NCBI GenBank assembly: GCA_002839705.1
Contig: PGYO01000003.1
Coordinates: forward strand, 124,001 to 188,000
Reading direction: 5' to 3'
Length of the DNA: 64,000 nt
DNA from: Methanobacteriales archaeon HGW-Methanobacteriales-1
GTDB taxonomy: Archaea > Methanobacteriota > Methanobacteria > Methanobacteriales > Methanobacteriaceae
Shown piece by piece: positions 51,555-60,300 of this stretch (within the stretch, counting starts at the first letter, position 1; every line of letters begins with the position of its first letter). The notes under the pieces were generated by a model. It was not told the origin of the DNA. It did no database searches and saw only the letters and a list, made by a program, of their open reading frames with translations. Both the position numbers and the translations under genes were made by a program.

Positions 51555-53840
51555 ATGAAACCAACCACCATTAAATCAATTATAGTCTTTTTAATTATCT
51601 TAGTTTTATTTTTAGCTCCAGTATCAGCAGCCCAACTGGAAGTAGGTCCTAGTCAAACCTACAGCACCATTCAAGGGGCCATTGATGCTTCCACTGACTC
51701 AGACATTATAAATGTGCACCAGGCCACCTATGCGGAAGATGTGGTGGTAAATAAAAAACTAACCATACAATCCAATGCTGGCGATAATGTAACTCTGATG
51801 CCAGCAAATACTGGATTTAAAGTGATAAAAAATGGAACTGATGATGCCAGTGGAACCACCATAAAAGGATTTACCATTATTAATTCCCCCTCAGGTACCG
51901 GCATTAATGTTAGTGTTAACAACTGCATTATAAAAAATAACCATATAACTGGGGGAACCACCGGAATAGATATCCTGGGTAACGATACTCTGGTAGAAAA
52001 CAATTCCATATCCGGTGTATTGAATAGTAGTATCCAGGTGGGATACAGTTCTATTATAAATAACTCCAGCACAATCATCAGCACAGATAACTGCAAAATC
52101 CAAAATAACCAAATTAACGGTGGATTAAATGGAATAGCTGCAGTAAGTGACCATATAACAATTAAGGGGAATAATATATCAAAGGCCCAAGAACACGGGA
52201 TTTTTCTTTTTGGATGTTACCCCACTATAACCGATAACAGAATAATTGACATGATGGGATCAGGCCCTAAAACCGGGATTTCATTAGCCTCCATAAACCT
52301 CACCGGCACCACAGGCATTATTATAACCAGAAACAATATAAGCAATATTAATAGTAGCAATGACACGGCCCAGGCACTGGACACATTTATAATGAGCACC
52401 AATTCCAGTCTGGATAGTATCCTGGTTTCAAAGAACATAATCTCTGAAATCTATGGTATGGGAAAAATGACACTGGTCTCAGTGGTGGCCCTGGCCTTAA
52501 ATGGAAGCATTTCTACCATAAAATTAATGGAAAACACCATCACCCAGGTGGCCAATACCGGAGTAAACAGTACCAGTACCGGGCTTTCACTGGTGGCCAT
52601 GGGATTTGATAAAAACAACAATACCACCACCTCAAGCAACTTAACTATCTCTAAAAACAATATTAGTGACATTAATAGCTCCGGTGCAAACAGCACCATT
52701 AAAGGAATTTCATTTGTGCAATTATGTGGAGGAGATTCTTCTATTTTTGAAAATAATATATTTAACTTCAAATCAGATAAAATGGCAGTTGGTATTTCAT
52801 TTGCAGGTGTTGATTACACCAATTTACAATCCATCAGCAGTATAAATAAAAATAATATTTCTAACCTCACATCCAACAACATAAGTTCTGGTATTCAGTC
52901 AGTGAACCTGGGAAATACCTACCTTCAAAATAACATCATATCCCAGGTGACCAGCCCCCGGACCAAATACATCCTGGTGCAAAGTCCACTTAATGGAAAT
53001 GCCACTCTTACCGGGAACAATCTAGAAGGGACAGGAATTGGGGAAGGCATGGCCGTTAATGGAAATCACACCATTATCAATTATAACCGCATAGTTAATT
53101 TCCAACACTACATCCAGAACATAAATAGCAGTGAGGCCGGTACAATTAGTCAGGGCAATGCCCTTCCCAGTGACAGTGAAATTAGAGAATATCTACTTTC
53201 ACATTATGGAACCAATTTAACTGAGGAAGATGTGACTGCCATTATAGATGCGTATCATAAAGTAATTGATGCCCAAGATAATATACCAAGCAATACCAGT
53301 GCCCTTTTCAACTGGTATGGTATCAACAGCGACCCCGGGACTAATAAATTCTTAAAAGGTAATGGGTCACTAGATTATTCACCATGGCTGGTTTTAAATA
53401 TCACTGCCCAACCATCACATATCCAACTAGGGCAAAATTCATCTATCACCGCCCAGGTTTATCAGGATTCAGAAGGCTTTGATCACAGCAGCAACGCAAT
53501 CATGTTCTTCAGCGGGCCCCAAGTAACGTTTACCACTAATTTAGGTAATGTAGGAAGTAAATCTATTACTCTTCCCTGGACCAATGGCCAGGCCTCCGCT
53601 GTTTTAAGGGCAGATGAAGGTGAAGGTTTAGCTACCTTAACTGCCTCCGATTATCAAACCGTTCAGACCTTGGTGAGAATTGGAGACGTACCCTTGCCTG
53701 ATGATGGAAACTCAACTGGAAAAACCACAGCGAATGCAGCGAGCACCATTACTATGCAAAACACAGGAATGCCCATAAATTACTTGTTATTGGCCCTGGT
53801 ATTGGTTATTGGTGGATGCTTACTTCCAAAAAGAAAATAA
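51555..53840 (+). CDS. Surface-anchored right-handed beta-helix protein
   Basis: A 761-residue secreted protein: signal peptide (residues about 5-27, ending VSAAQ), then LEVGPSQTYSTIQGAIDAS typical of NosD/pectate-lyase-like proteins. Many NNxI-type parallel beta-helix repeats follow to about residue 545, then a beta-sandwich domain (about 610-715, STSAQV-like SITAQVYQDSEGF) and a Thr-rich linker. The C-terminus reads MQNTGMPINYLL, a hydrophobic helix and PKRK. This TG-x-P plus helix plus basic tail matches the protein next to the sortase and is probably a sorting signal. A role as adhesin or polysaccharide-binding protein is inferred. Confidence 0.85.
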   Translation: MKPTTIKSIIVFLIILVLFLAPVSAAQLEVGPSQTYSTIQGAIDASTDSDIINVHQATYAEDVVVNKKLTIQSNAGDNVTLMPANTGFKVIKNGTDDASGTTIKGFTIINSPSGTGINVSVNNCIIKNNHITGGTTGIDILGNDTLVENNSISGVLNSSIQVGYSSIINNSSTIISTDNCKIQNNQINGGLNGIAAVSDHITIKGNNISKAQEHGIFLFGCYPTITDNRIIDMMGSGPKTGISLASINLTGTTGIIITRNNISNINSSNDTAQALDTFIMSTNSSLDSILVSKNIISEIYGMGKMTLVSVVALALNGSISTIKLMENTITQVANTGVNSTSTGLSLVAMGFDKNNNTTTSSNLTISKNNISDINSSGANSTIKGISFVQLCGGDSSIFENNIFNFKSDKMAVGISFAGVDYTNLQSISSINKNNISNLTSNNISSGIQSVNLGNTYLQNNIISQVTSPRTKYILVQSPLNGNATLTGNNLEGTGIGEGMAVNGNHTIINYNRIVNFQHYIQNINSSEAGTISQGNALPSDSEIREYLLSHYGTNLTEEDVTAIIDAYHKVIDAQDNIPSNTSALFNWYGINSDPGTNKFLKGNGSLDYSPWLVLNITAQPSHIQLGQNSSITAQVYQDSEGFDHSSNAIMFFSGPQVTFTTNLGNVGSKSITLPWTNGQASAVLRADEGEGLATLTASDYQTVQTLVRIGDVPLPDDGNSTGKTTANAASTITMQNTGMPINYLLLALVLVIGGCLLPKRK

Positions 53841-53942
53841 AACCTTTATTTTTTATTCTAAATAGGATTATTAATTAAAAAAAAGTTCTAGTTTTAATTG
53901 AAAAAAATATTTATTTATCGGTTAAATACTTTTATAATAATC

Positions 53943-54530
53943 TTATTCCGCAAATAGAATCTTTTTAAATTCCTGCAGGTTAATGGTAATTAATTCCTCG
54001 GCCTCAGGCTCTGCAAGTATTTTAAATTGTTCCAGATTGGTTTCTTCATATAACATTCCCATTACCTTTTGAAGTCCCCCCACCGGCATTTCCAGGACTT
54101 TCCTTATTTTTAAAAGGTCTTCATCAGTAAGTTTAGTTTTATAATTTAGTATCTGGTCTTCAAACCATTCTACTCCATTTATATTGCCTGAAACATATTG
54201 ATTCACTGCAAAAGGAGGCATTTGTTCCACGGCACGCAATATTCTCCACATGTCCTTCTGTTTGACTTCTATCCCCATCATTTCGTCCACAACTTGGACT
54301 GCCCTTGCTGCCTTTTCAGTGCCACCCCGGCCATAAACAATGGATGCACAGGCCCCAGCTAGTAAAATTGCAGAGAAGAAATAGAGCTGATTCTGGCCAT
54401 CCCATAGGGCTGAGAGTGGTATTTTACCGATGAAAAGTATAATGCCTGTAAATATCACTGATGATGCTATAAATGTTAAAATTGCCGCGACAATGGCCAG
54501 TTTTTTATTTTTGATTAGCATGTTTATCAT
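53943..54530 (-). CDS. Hypothetical two-helix membrane protein
   Basis: I do not recognise this 195-residue protein. It has two N-terminal membrane helices (residues about 10-34 and 48-66), then a soluble helical domain of about 125 residues with QVVDEMMGIEVKQKDMWRIL and an acidic C-terminal end. It starts 32 bp after the hydrolase gene on the same strand and may be in an operon with it. The initial ATGATAAACATG offers two starts without a clear ribosome binding site. Confidence 0.65.
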   Translation of the reverse strand: MINMLIKNKKLAIVAAILTFIASSVIFTGIILFIGKIPLSALWDGQNQLYFFSAILLAGACASIVYGRGGTEKAARAVQVVDEMMGIEVKQKDMWRILRAVEQMPPFAVNQYVSGNINGVEWFEDQILNYKTKLTDEDLLKIRKVLEMPVGGLQKVMGMLYEETNLEQFKILAEPEAEELITINLQEFKKILFAE

Positions 54531-54562
54531 TCGTTATTATTTGCTATTTGTTAAATTATGGC

Positions 54563-55435
54563 CTATTTTATTTCTCTAAAAAAGTTCTTTATTTCCTGTG
54601 CAATAGGCTCTGGATTACCATAGTCCTGTGCCGATCCATGGTTTAATCCTTCCAACTCCACCAAATGAGAATGAGGGACTAGTTTATCCAGAGCATGGAG
54701 GGTTTCTTTTAACATGGGTTCCGTTTTGCTGCCACCCAGTAATAATACTTCTGCAGAAACATCTTTGTAGTTTTCCAATGTTCCTTCTGTGTTTTGAACG
54801 ATTTCCAGTTCGTCGTGTAGTGTAGGGAGAAGCTCCTGTAGAGATACATCATCGCCCTTGACTTTCCGGGCATCCAATTTTAGTGCGAGTTTGAAAATAG
54901 GAACCAGCATAAAATCAGCAGCTATATTAATCACCATGTATTTCTTAGAATCTTTGGTTAAACTTTCCATGGCCGCAGCCACATCACCCTCGGCCATATG
55001 CTCATCATAGTGCTGGATGATGGTTTTGAATTCTTCAATCCCTGGTTGGCCAAAGAAGATTAGGGGTTCATAGGCCACAACTTTATGGATATCTGAATTA
55101 TTTATTGCAGCATGCAGTGCAAATAGGGCACCGTCAGCCGTTCCAAATACATAATGTGAACCAGTTTTTTTAATGATGGCATCCAGATCTTCATCTTCCT
55201 TTTCTATAGTATAATTATCACCAATTGGCCCACTCATCCCACGACCTCTACGGTCAGGAATATATACTGTAAACTCATCTGATAGTAAAGTAGCGAGCTT
55301 CATAAGGTGTTGTGATGCATTTATTCCTCCGTGCAGAAGAATAATACCCGGACCACTGCCTATTTGACGATATCCAATTTTAGTGCCGTCATAAGATGTT
55401 ACAGAATCTTTAGTGTATAATTTTTTTTCATTCAT
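54563..55435 (-). CDS. Alpha/beta hydrolase-fold protein lacking the nucleophile serine
   Basis: A 290-residue alpha/beta hydrolase: oxyanion region LLHGGINASQ (about 34-42), DRRGRGMSGP (about 61-70), and the general-base His in LEGLNHGSAQD near the C-terminus. The nucleophile elbow reads VFGTADGALFAL (about 97-106), where the expected Ser of G-x-S-x-G is Ala100. Hydrolytic activity of the usual kind is therefore unlikely unless another residue serves. The start follows AAAGGGGCG. It is followed 32 bp later by a two-helix membrane protein gene. Confidence 0.82.
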   Translation of the reverse strand: MNEKKLYTKDSVTSYDGTKIGYRQIGSGPGIILLHGGINASQHLMKLATLLSDEFTVYIPDRRGRGMSGPIGDNYTIEKEDEDLDAIIKKTGSHYVFGTADGALFALHAAINNSDIHKVVAYEPLIFFGQPGIEEFKTIIQHYDEHMAEGDVAAAMESLTKDSKKYMVINIAADFMLVPIFKLALKLDARKVKGDDVSLQELLPTLHDELEIVQNTEGTLENYKDVSAEVLLLGGSKTEPMLKETLHALDKLVPHSHLVELEGLNHGSAQDYGNPEPIAQEIKNFFREIK

Positions 55436-55508
55436 AAATAACGCCCCTTTTATTTAAACTATGAACTCTTAATAAAATATCTTATCTAGTGCTTAATCAT
55501 GACATTTT

Positions 55509-55892
55509 TTACTTTTTAACCATAACGCCTATAACTCCACCTATTAATCCCAAAATTAAGCTTACAATAACTGATAATTGAATTATAATATATGCAGTTA
55601 CTATTAAACCTATTCCCGTAGATATAAGTCCGGTAATAGCCTCCATATTCCCCAGGCCCATGATTAATAACAAACCTATTAATATGCCCCCGATTATTCC
55701 AGACATGGTCCCTACCACGGCCCCGTCTTTTTCATCCATTTCATCATAGTCTTCAAATCCTTTACTGAGGTAAGATGTTATGAATCCTCCAGCAATTGGG
55801 CCTAAAAAGAATAATGGTAAAAATATCCAAGATAAAATAATAGTTAAAACTGCATTAACAATAGCGCCAATTCCAATAGTTTTCCAGTCCAT
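55509..55892 (-). CDS. Small membrane protein, DUF5518-like (second copy)
   Basis: A 127-residue protein with four hydrophobic helices. Helices one and two are separated by a short loop; a strongly acidic loop (SKGFEDYDEMDEKDGAVVG) precedes helix three. The layout and the loop-then-GAVVGTMSGIIGG transition match the protein at 46570-46929, although the two are clearly diverged. Both belong to the family I know as DUF5518. The gene lies 73 bp from the hydrolase on the same strand. Function unknown. Confidence 0.65.
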   Translation of the reverse strand: MDWKTIGIGAIVNAVLTIILSWIFLPLFFLGPIAGGFITSYLSKGFEDYDEMDEKDGAVVGTMSGIIGGILIGLLLIMGLGNMEAITGLISTGIGLIVTAYIIIQLSVIVSLILGLIGGVIGVMVKK

Positions 55893-55979
55893 GTAATCAA
55901 CTCCTATAAGTTCCTATATGTCTTTATTCTGTATTATGGTTTATAATAATTAATCTATAATCAATTACTCCTTTGGCCC

Positions 55980-56110
55980 CACCAACACTATTCCCAGGCA
56001 CATAACCAGTTGAAAATGCTTTTTGAAGATTATAACCTTCTCGACGGCCACATCAAGCAATTATATCCCCTGCAAATTACAATTTATTCCATGAGTTTTG
56101 ATTCCATGTT
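55980..56110 (-). pseudogene. Remnant of an HI0933/BaiN-type flavoprotein C-terminus (copy 2)
   Basis: On the minus strand, with one in-frame stop and a frame change, the fragment reads AGDIIA, LDVAV and then REGYNLQKAFSTGYVPGNSVGG. This is the C-terminal FAD-binding signature of HI0933/BaiN-like flavoproteins (GGYNLQ-x-A-x-x-TGYVAGNS), from memory. It aligns at DNA level with the remnant at 49478-49567 through GATATAAT, AGGTTATAA and TTATGTG blocks. Confidence 0.6.
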
Positions 56111-56133
56111 TGAGGATCTATTTGATCATATGA

Positions 56134-56256
56134 TACGCCGCCGCAACAAACAATATACAATACAGTGAGCATAAAACACACAAAATACCATTAGTAGCCC
56201 CAATATTAGCCCCATTCATCGTAATAAATGGAATATTAATACCAAAAAGAAAATAA
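56134..56256 (+). pseudogene. Remnant of a surface-protein C-terminus (anchor helix plus PKRK)
   Basis: A 40-codon frame without a start codon, preceded by a TGA and ending TAA at 56256. It ends KIPLVAPILAPFIVINGILIPKRK-like (shown here in parts: a hydrophobic helix LVAPILAPFIVINGIL, then IPKRK). The PKRK tail and helix resemble the anchor of the beta-helix protein at 53840. I read it as the residue of a deleted surface-protein gene. Confidence 0.45.
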
Positions 56257-56429
56257 ACTTTTTTTATTTTAAATTAATTAAATCAGCACTTTTTGAATAT
56301 GGGAACCCTACATATTTTTTATTACGTAAAATCTAGAAGGGAAATTCTGAAAAAATCAGATAATTATAATAACTTTGTAATAGAAATTTAATAATAATCA
56401 TAGATAAAATATTCTAGAAGGGGATAAAA

Positions 56430-56825
56430 GTGAAAAAACTTCAAATAGGTTTAATAGTTTTGGTTATTTGTTTTGTTGTGGCCTTATCGGGATGTACTTC
56501 AAATAATGATAATTCCACTACCAACGCATCTAGTTCTAATAAAACAAATGTTTCAGCTTCGGATAATGTTAATATTGTGGTAAATTATTCTGGTAGTTGG
56601 GCAGTTGATGTAAGTGGCCCATTCGGATATCGTTCACTAGCAGGTACTGGAAATGAAAAAACTAGTATAGGTAATGTAACTGGATCAGTAACTGCTTCTG
56701 CCCGTAAGACAGAGGGAGGTAATGAGGTTCTAACTGTTTCAATAACTAAAGGTGGGAAAAAACTCGCTTCACAAAGTACTTCTGCTCCATGGGGCGGTGC
56801 TACTGCAGTCTTCACAGATATTTAA
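56430..56825 (+). CDS. Small predicted lipoprotein
   Basis: A 131-residue exported protein. Residues about 4-20 form the hydrophobic part of a signal peptide, and LSGC at 18-21 is a lipobox, so Cys21 is the probable lipidated residue. A Ser/Thr/Asn-rich linker (about 22-48) leads to a beta-rich domain with NIVVNYSGSWAVDVSGPFG and VTGSVTASARKTEGG. The pattern resembles small immunoglobulin-like lipoproteins common in Methanobacteria. The GTG start follows AAGGGGATAAAA. Function unknown. Confidence 0.75.
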   Translation: MKKLQIGLIVLVICFVVALSGCTSNNDNSTTNASSSNKTNVSASDNVNIVVNYSGSWAVDVSGPFGYRSLAGTGNEKTSIGNVTGSVTASARKTEGGNEVLTVSITKGGKKLASQSTSAPWGGATAVFTDI

Positions 56826-57300
56826 TATCCATTTTCCATTTTTGCAATTAGATTGCTTCTGATTAAAATTTTTATAACTACTCTTCAAGTCTCATTTTTT
56901 TTTAATATAAAATGTATAAAAAGCTTGCATTATAAATTAAAGGCATTATCAACAAGATTTTCTTAGTTAGTTTCCTTCATTTCCAATCTTATTTTACAAC
57001 CTTTTATTTTACTAAAACTAATTAATTAAGAATATATTTCATTAATTTAATCTAATTTCTTTTATAATTGTGTAAATCCAATATTAAACGTTTTTAATCG
57101 TCCTATTTTGGCCATGATAGTCACTTTAAATTAAAAATCATTTAGTAAATAATTAATATTAGTTTTAACCAAGATAAAGCGTTAAAATAATATTTTGTTA
57201 TGAAATGTGGGGATTTCACTTTATTTGTTTTAAAAGTAATCTTTTCTACAACCTTATTATTAATACTTATTTTAACTATTCAAAATTAATCCAGCATAAA
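56826..57300. other. AT-rich intergenic stretch
   Basis: About 475 bp between the lipoprotein and the large adhesin. No gene with a ribosome binding site is seen. The frame of the adhesin stays open upstream to 57205, but this part is AT-rich, lacks protein-like composition, and precedes the ribosome binding site. Confidence 0.5.
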
Positions 57301-57315
57301 GGAGGTGAAAAGATA
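57301..57315 (+). promoter_or_regulatory. Ribosome binding site pointing at an ATA start codon
   Basis: GGAGGTG (57301-57307) is a near-perfect anti-16S match. At the normal distance of five bases lies ATA (57313-57315), in frame with the adhesin signal peptide. No ATG, GTG or TTG occurs in that frame between the box and the hydrophobic core, except far upstream. Confidence 0.5.
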
Positions 57316-60300
57316 CAAAAAAAAGAAAAAACAAACGATCAAAGAATTTTAGTCCTATTAATGCTTTTAACCTTGGCCTTTGTGTTTACTTTTTCCATTA
57401 GTGACGTTTCAGCCGCTCCTGGCGATACCATTTATGTAAACGCTTCAGGGGGAAATGACTCCTGGGACGGGCAATCTGCCACGTACACCGGAGCCAGTGG
57501 GCCAAAACTCACAATTAAAAACGCTGCAGGAACTGTAAACCCAAACGGAATAATAAACATTGCAAACGGGACATACAACGAGAACAACATAACCATTACC
57601 AAGAGTATGAAACTCATTGGGCAAAGTCAAACTGGCACCATCATAAATGGGATGCAAACTAATACCATATTTTTCATTGGATCTGGAATTAGTGTTACCA
57701 TGAGTAATTTGACCTTAACTAATGGAAAAACAACCAGTAATGGAGGAGCCATCTTTGATTGGACACATGACCCTTACTATTACTACTACAATGGTGGTGC
57801 AATTCACAATAGAGGCAATTTAACAATTATCAACTGTAATTTCACCAGTAACACTGCCTTTAATAATGGAGCTGGTGGGGCCATCTACAACGATGCCAAT
57901 TTAAATGTAACGGGCAGCAGTTTCATTAATAATGGGGCCAATAAAGGTGGTGCTATCTACAATTGTGCTAATGCCAATGTAACTTTCAGTAGATTATCTG
58001 GAAACTCAGCATATCAGGGAAATTCAATTTACAATTGGATAGGAACCACTGATGCACAACTTAACTGGTGGGGATCCAATGCCGGACCTTCTGGTACAGT
58101 AGGAACTGTAAATACCGGAGCATGGCTAATTTTGAAGATTACTGCAGATACTACTATTGAATACGGTGAAACTTCTGATATAACCGTCAGTATGTTAAAT
58201 GATTCCAATGGAATTTATCATAACCCATCTAATGGATGTTTATATAATATTCCAGTAGCATTAACCGGGACAAAGGGTACATTATCCCCTTCAAGTGCTA
58301 AAACAGTTAATGGAATCGTTCAATCAGTTTTCACAGCCACTAGTGGTGGTGATGCTGTTATAAACGCCATTGTTGATGGTCAAGCCGTTTCTATAGGAAT
58401 TGCCGTAAACCCTACTTACAGTACACTCACTTCTGTCAACAATTTTAAAGGTCAAAACGTAACCCTGATTGTTCAGGTGGTTGATAGTGATCACAATTCT
58501 GTAAATGAAGGCCAAGTCACTTTTAAAGTGAATGGAACCATCGTAAGAACTGTGAATGTCACATCCGGACAGGGCAAGTTAAACTGGACTATACCATTAA
58601 ACTGGAATGCTGGAACTTACAATATTACAGCTAATTACTCTGCAACTAACTATGCTAGTTCTAATAGTAGTGCCATGTTGACTGTGGATAAAACACCGAC
58701 AATATTAACCTTAAATAATGTAAGCAGTTTCCATAACCAGTACGTAAACATAATTGCTAATCTAACAGATTATTATGGTAATGCACTGGGTGGTAGGACT
58801 GTAAACTTTACTATTAATGGTGACCCTACAACATACACCGCAACTACACTAGCTAATGGATTAGCCACAATAAACTACCAAATAATTCAGGACACTAACA
58901 GCTACAGCATATCCTCCTCATTCAGTGGAGATAGCAATCATTTATCCTCAACATCTAACATTGGAAACCTTAATGTAAGTAAAACACCGACCAATACCAC
59001 CGTAAATTCATTAAACAACTTCTCAGGCCAAAATGTAACTTTAGCTGCCCAGGTACTTGATTACTACAATCAACCCGTACCAAACGGCCAAGTTAGATTT
59101 ACTATAGGAAACGCCACCCCAGTTACTGTAAATGTCGTATCCGGCATTGCAACAACCATCTGGACCATCCCATATTCCTGGACAGCTGGAAACTACAATA
59201 TTGTTGCTGAATACCTTGGAACAAATAATTTAACAGTTTCCAATGCAGTTGGAACATTAACTGCAGATAAGATACCTACCAACTTAACTCTAAGTAATGT
59301 ATCGAATTTTTGGCATCAATACGTGGACATAGTAGCAACTTTAACCGATTACTACGGTGCTCCATTAGCTGGGAAAAATATAACCATTACTCTAAATGGT
59401 GATTCAGTAACCTACAACTTAACTACAAATTCAAGCGGTTCAGCCACACTAAACTACCAAATAAACCAAGATAGTGGAAATTACTCAGTTTCGGGATTAT
59501 TTAATGGAGATAGTAATTACTTACCTACTAGCAATCTCGCAAATCTGAATGTGATTAAAACACCAACCAGCATTAGCATAGACACTGTAAACAACTTCTC
59601 AGGCCAAACTGTGACCCTGATTGCCCATATAGTGGATTACTACAATCAAACTGTGAAAAGCGGTCAAGTTAGATTTACAGTAGGAAACACCACACCAGTT
59701 ACAGTAAATGTCGTATCCGGCCTAGCCACACTCAATGGAACAATACCACTCAGTTGGGCGGTTGGAAACTACAATATCACTGCAGAATACTTAGGAACCA
59801 GTAATTTAACCGTTTCTAATGCAACTGGAACCTTAAATGTCGATAGAACTCCAGTTAATGTAACTGTAGAAGCTGGAAACAATTTCTATCACCAATACGT
59901 AGACATAATAGCCAATATCACAGATTACTATGGTAATCCATTGGTTAACAAGTTAGTGACCTTCCAAATTGATGGAGACTCCAGTAATTACACTGCAAAC
60001 ACAGATTCCAATGGTTTAGCCGCACTACAATACCAGATAGTTCAGAATGTAGGAAACTACAACATAAAAGCCATGTTCGGTGGAGATGTTGATTACTTGA
60101 ATTCTACAAATAACGGAACTCTTGCAGTAACTAAAACACCTGCTCAGTTAACTATGAATAATATAACCAGTTTCCCTGGTCAAAGTGTTAATCTGACAGC
60201 TAGTGTATTCGATTACTACAATAGCACCTTAGATGATGGTCTAGTTACTTTCAAAGTAAATGGAACCATTGCAGGTACTACTAATGTTTCATCTGGAGTG

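Larger units (their letters stand above)
55893..56429. other. Region of gene remnants
   Basis: About 540 bp with two decayed fragments (listed separately): a minus-strand flavoprotein end and a plus-strand sorting-signal-like tail. The remaining bases, including the promoter region of the lipoprotein gene, are AT-rich. Confidence 0.5.
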
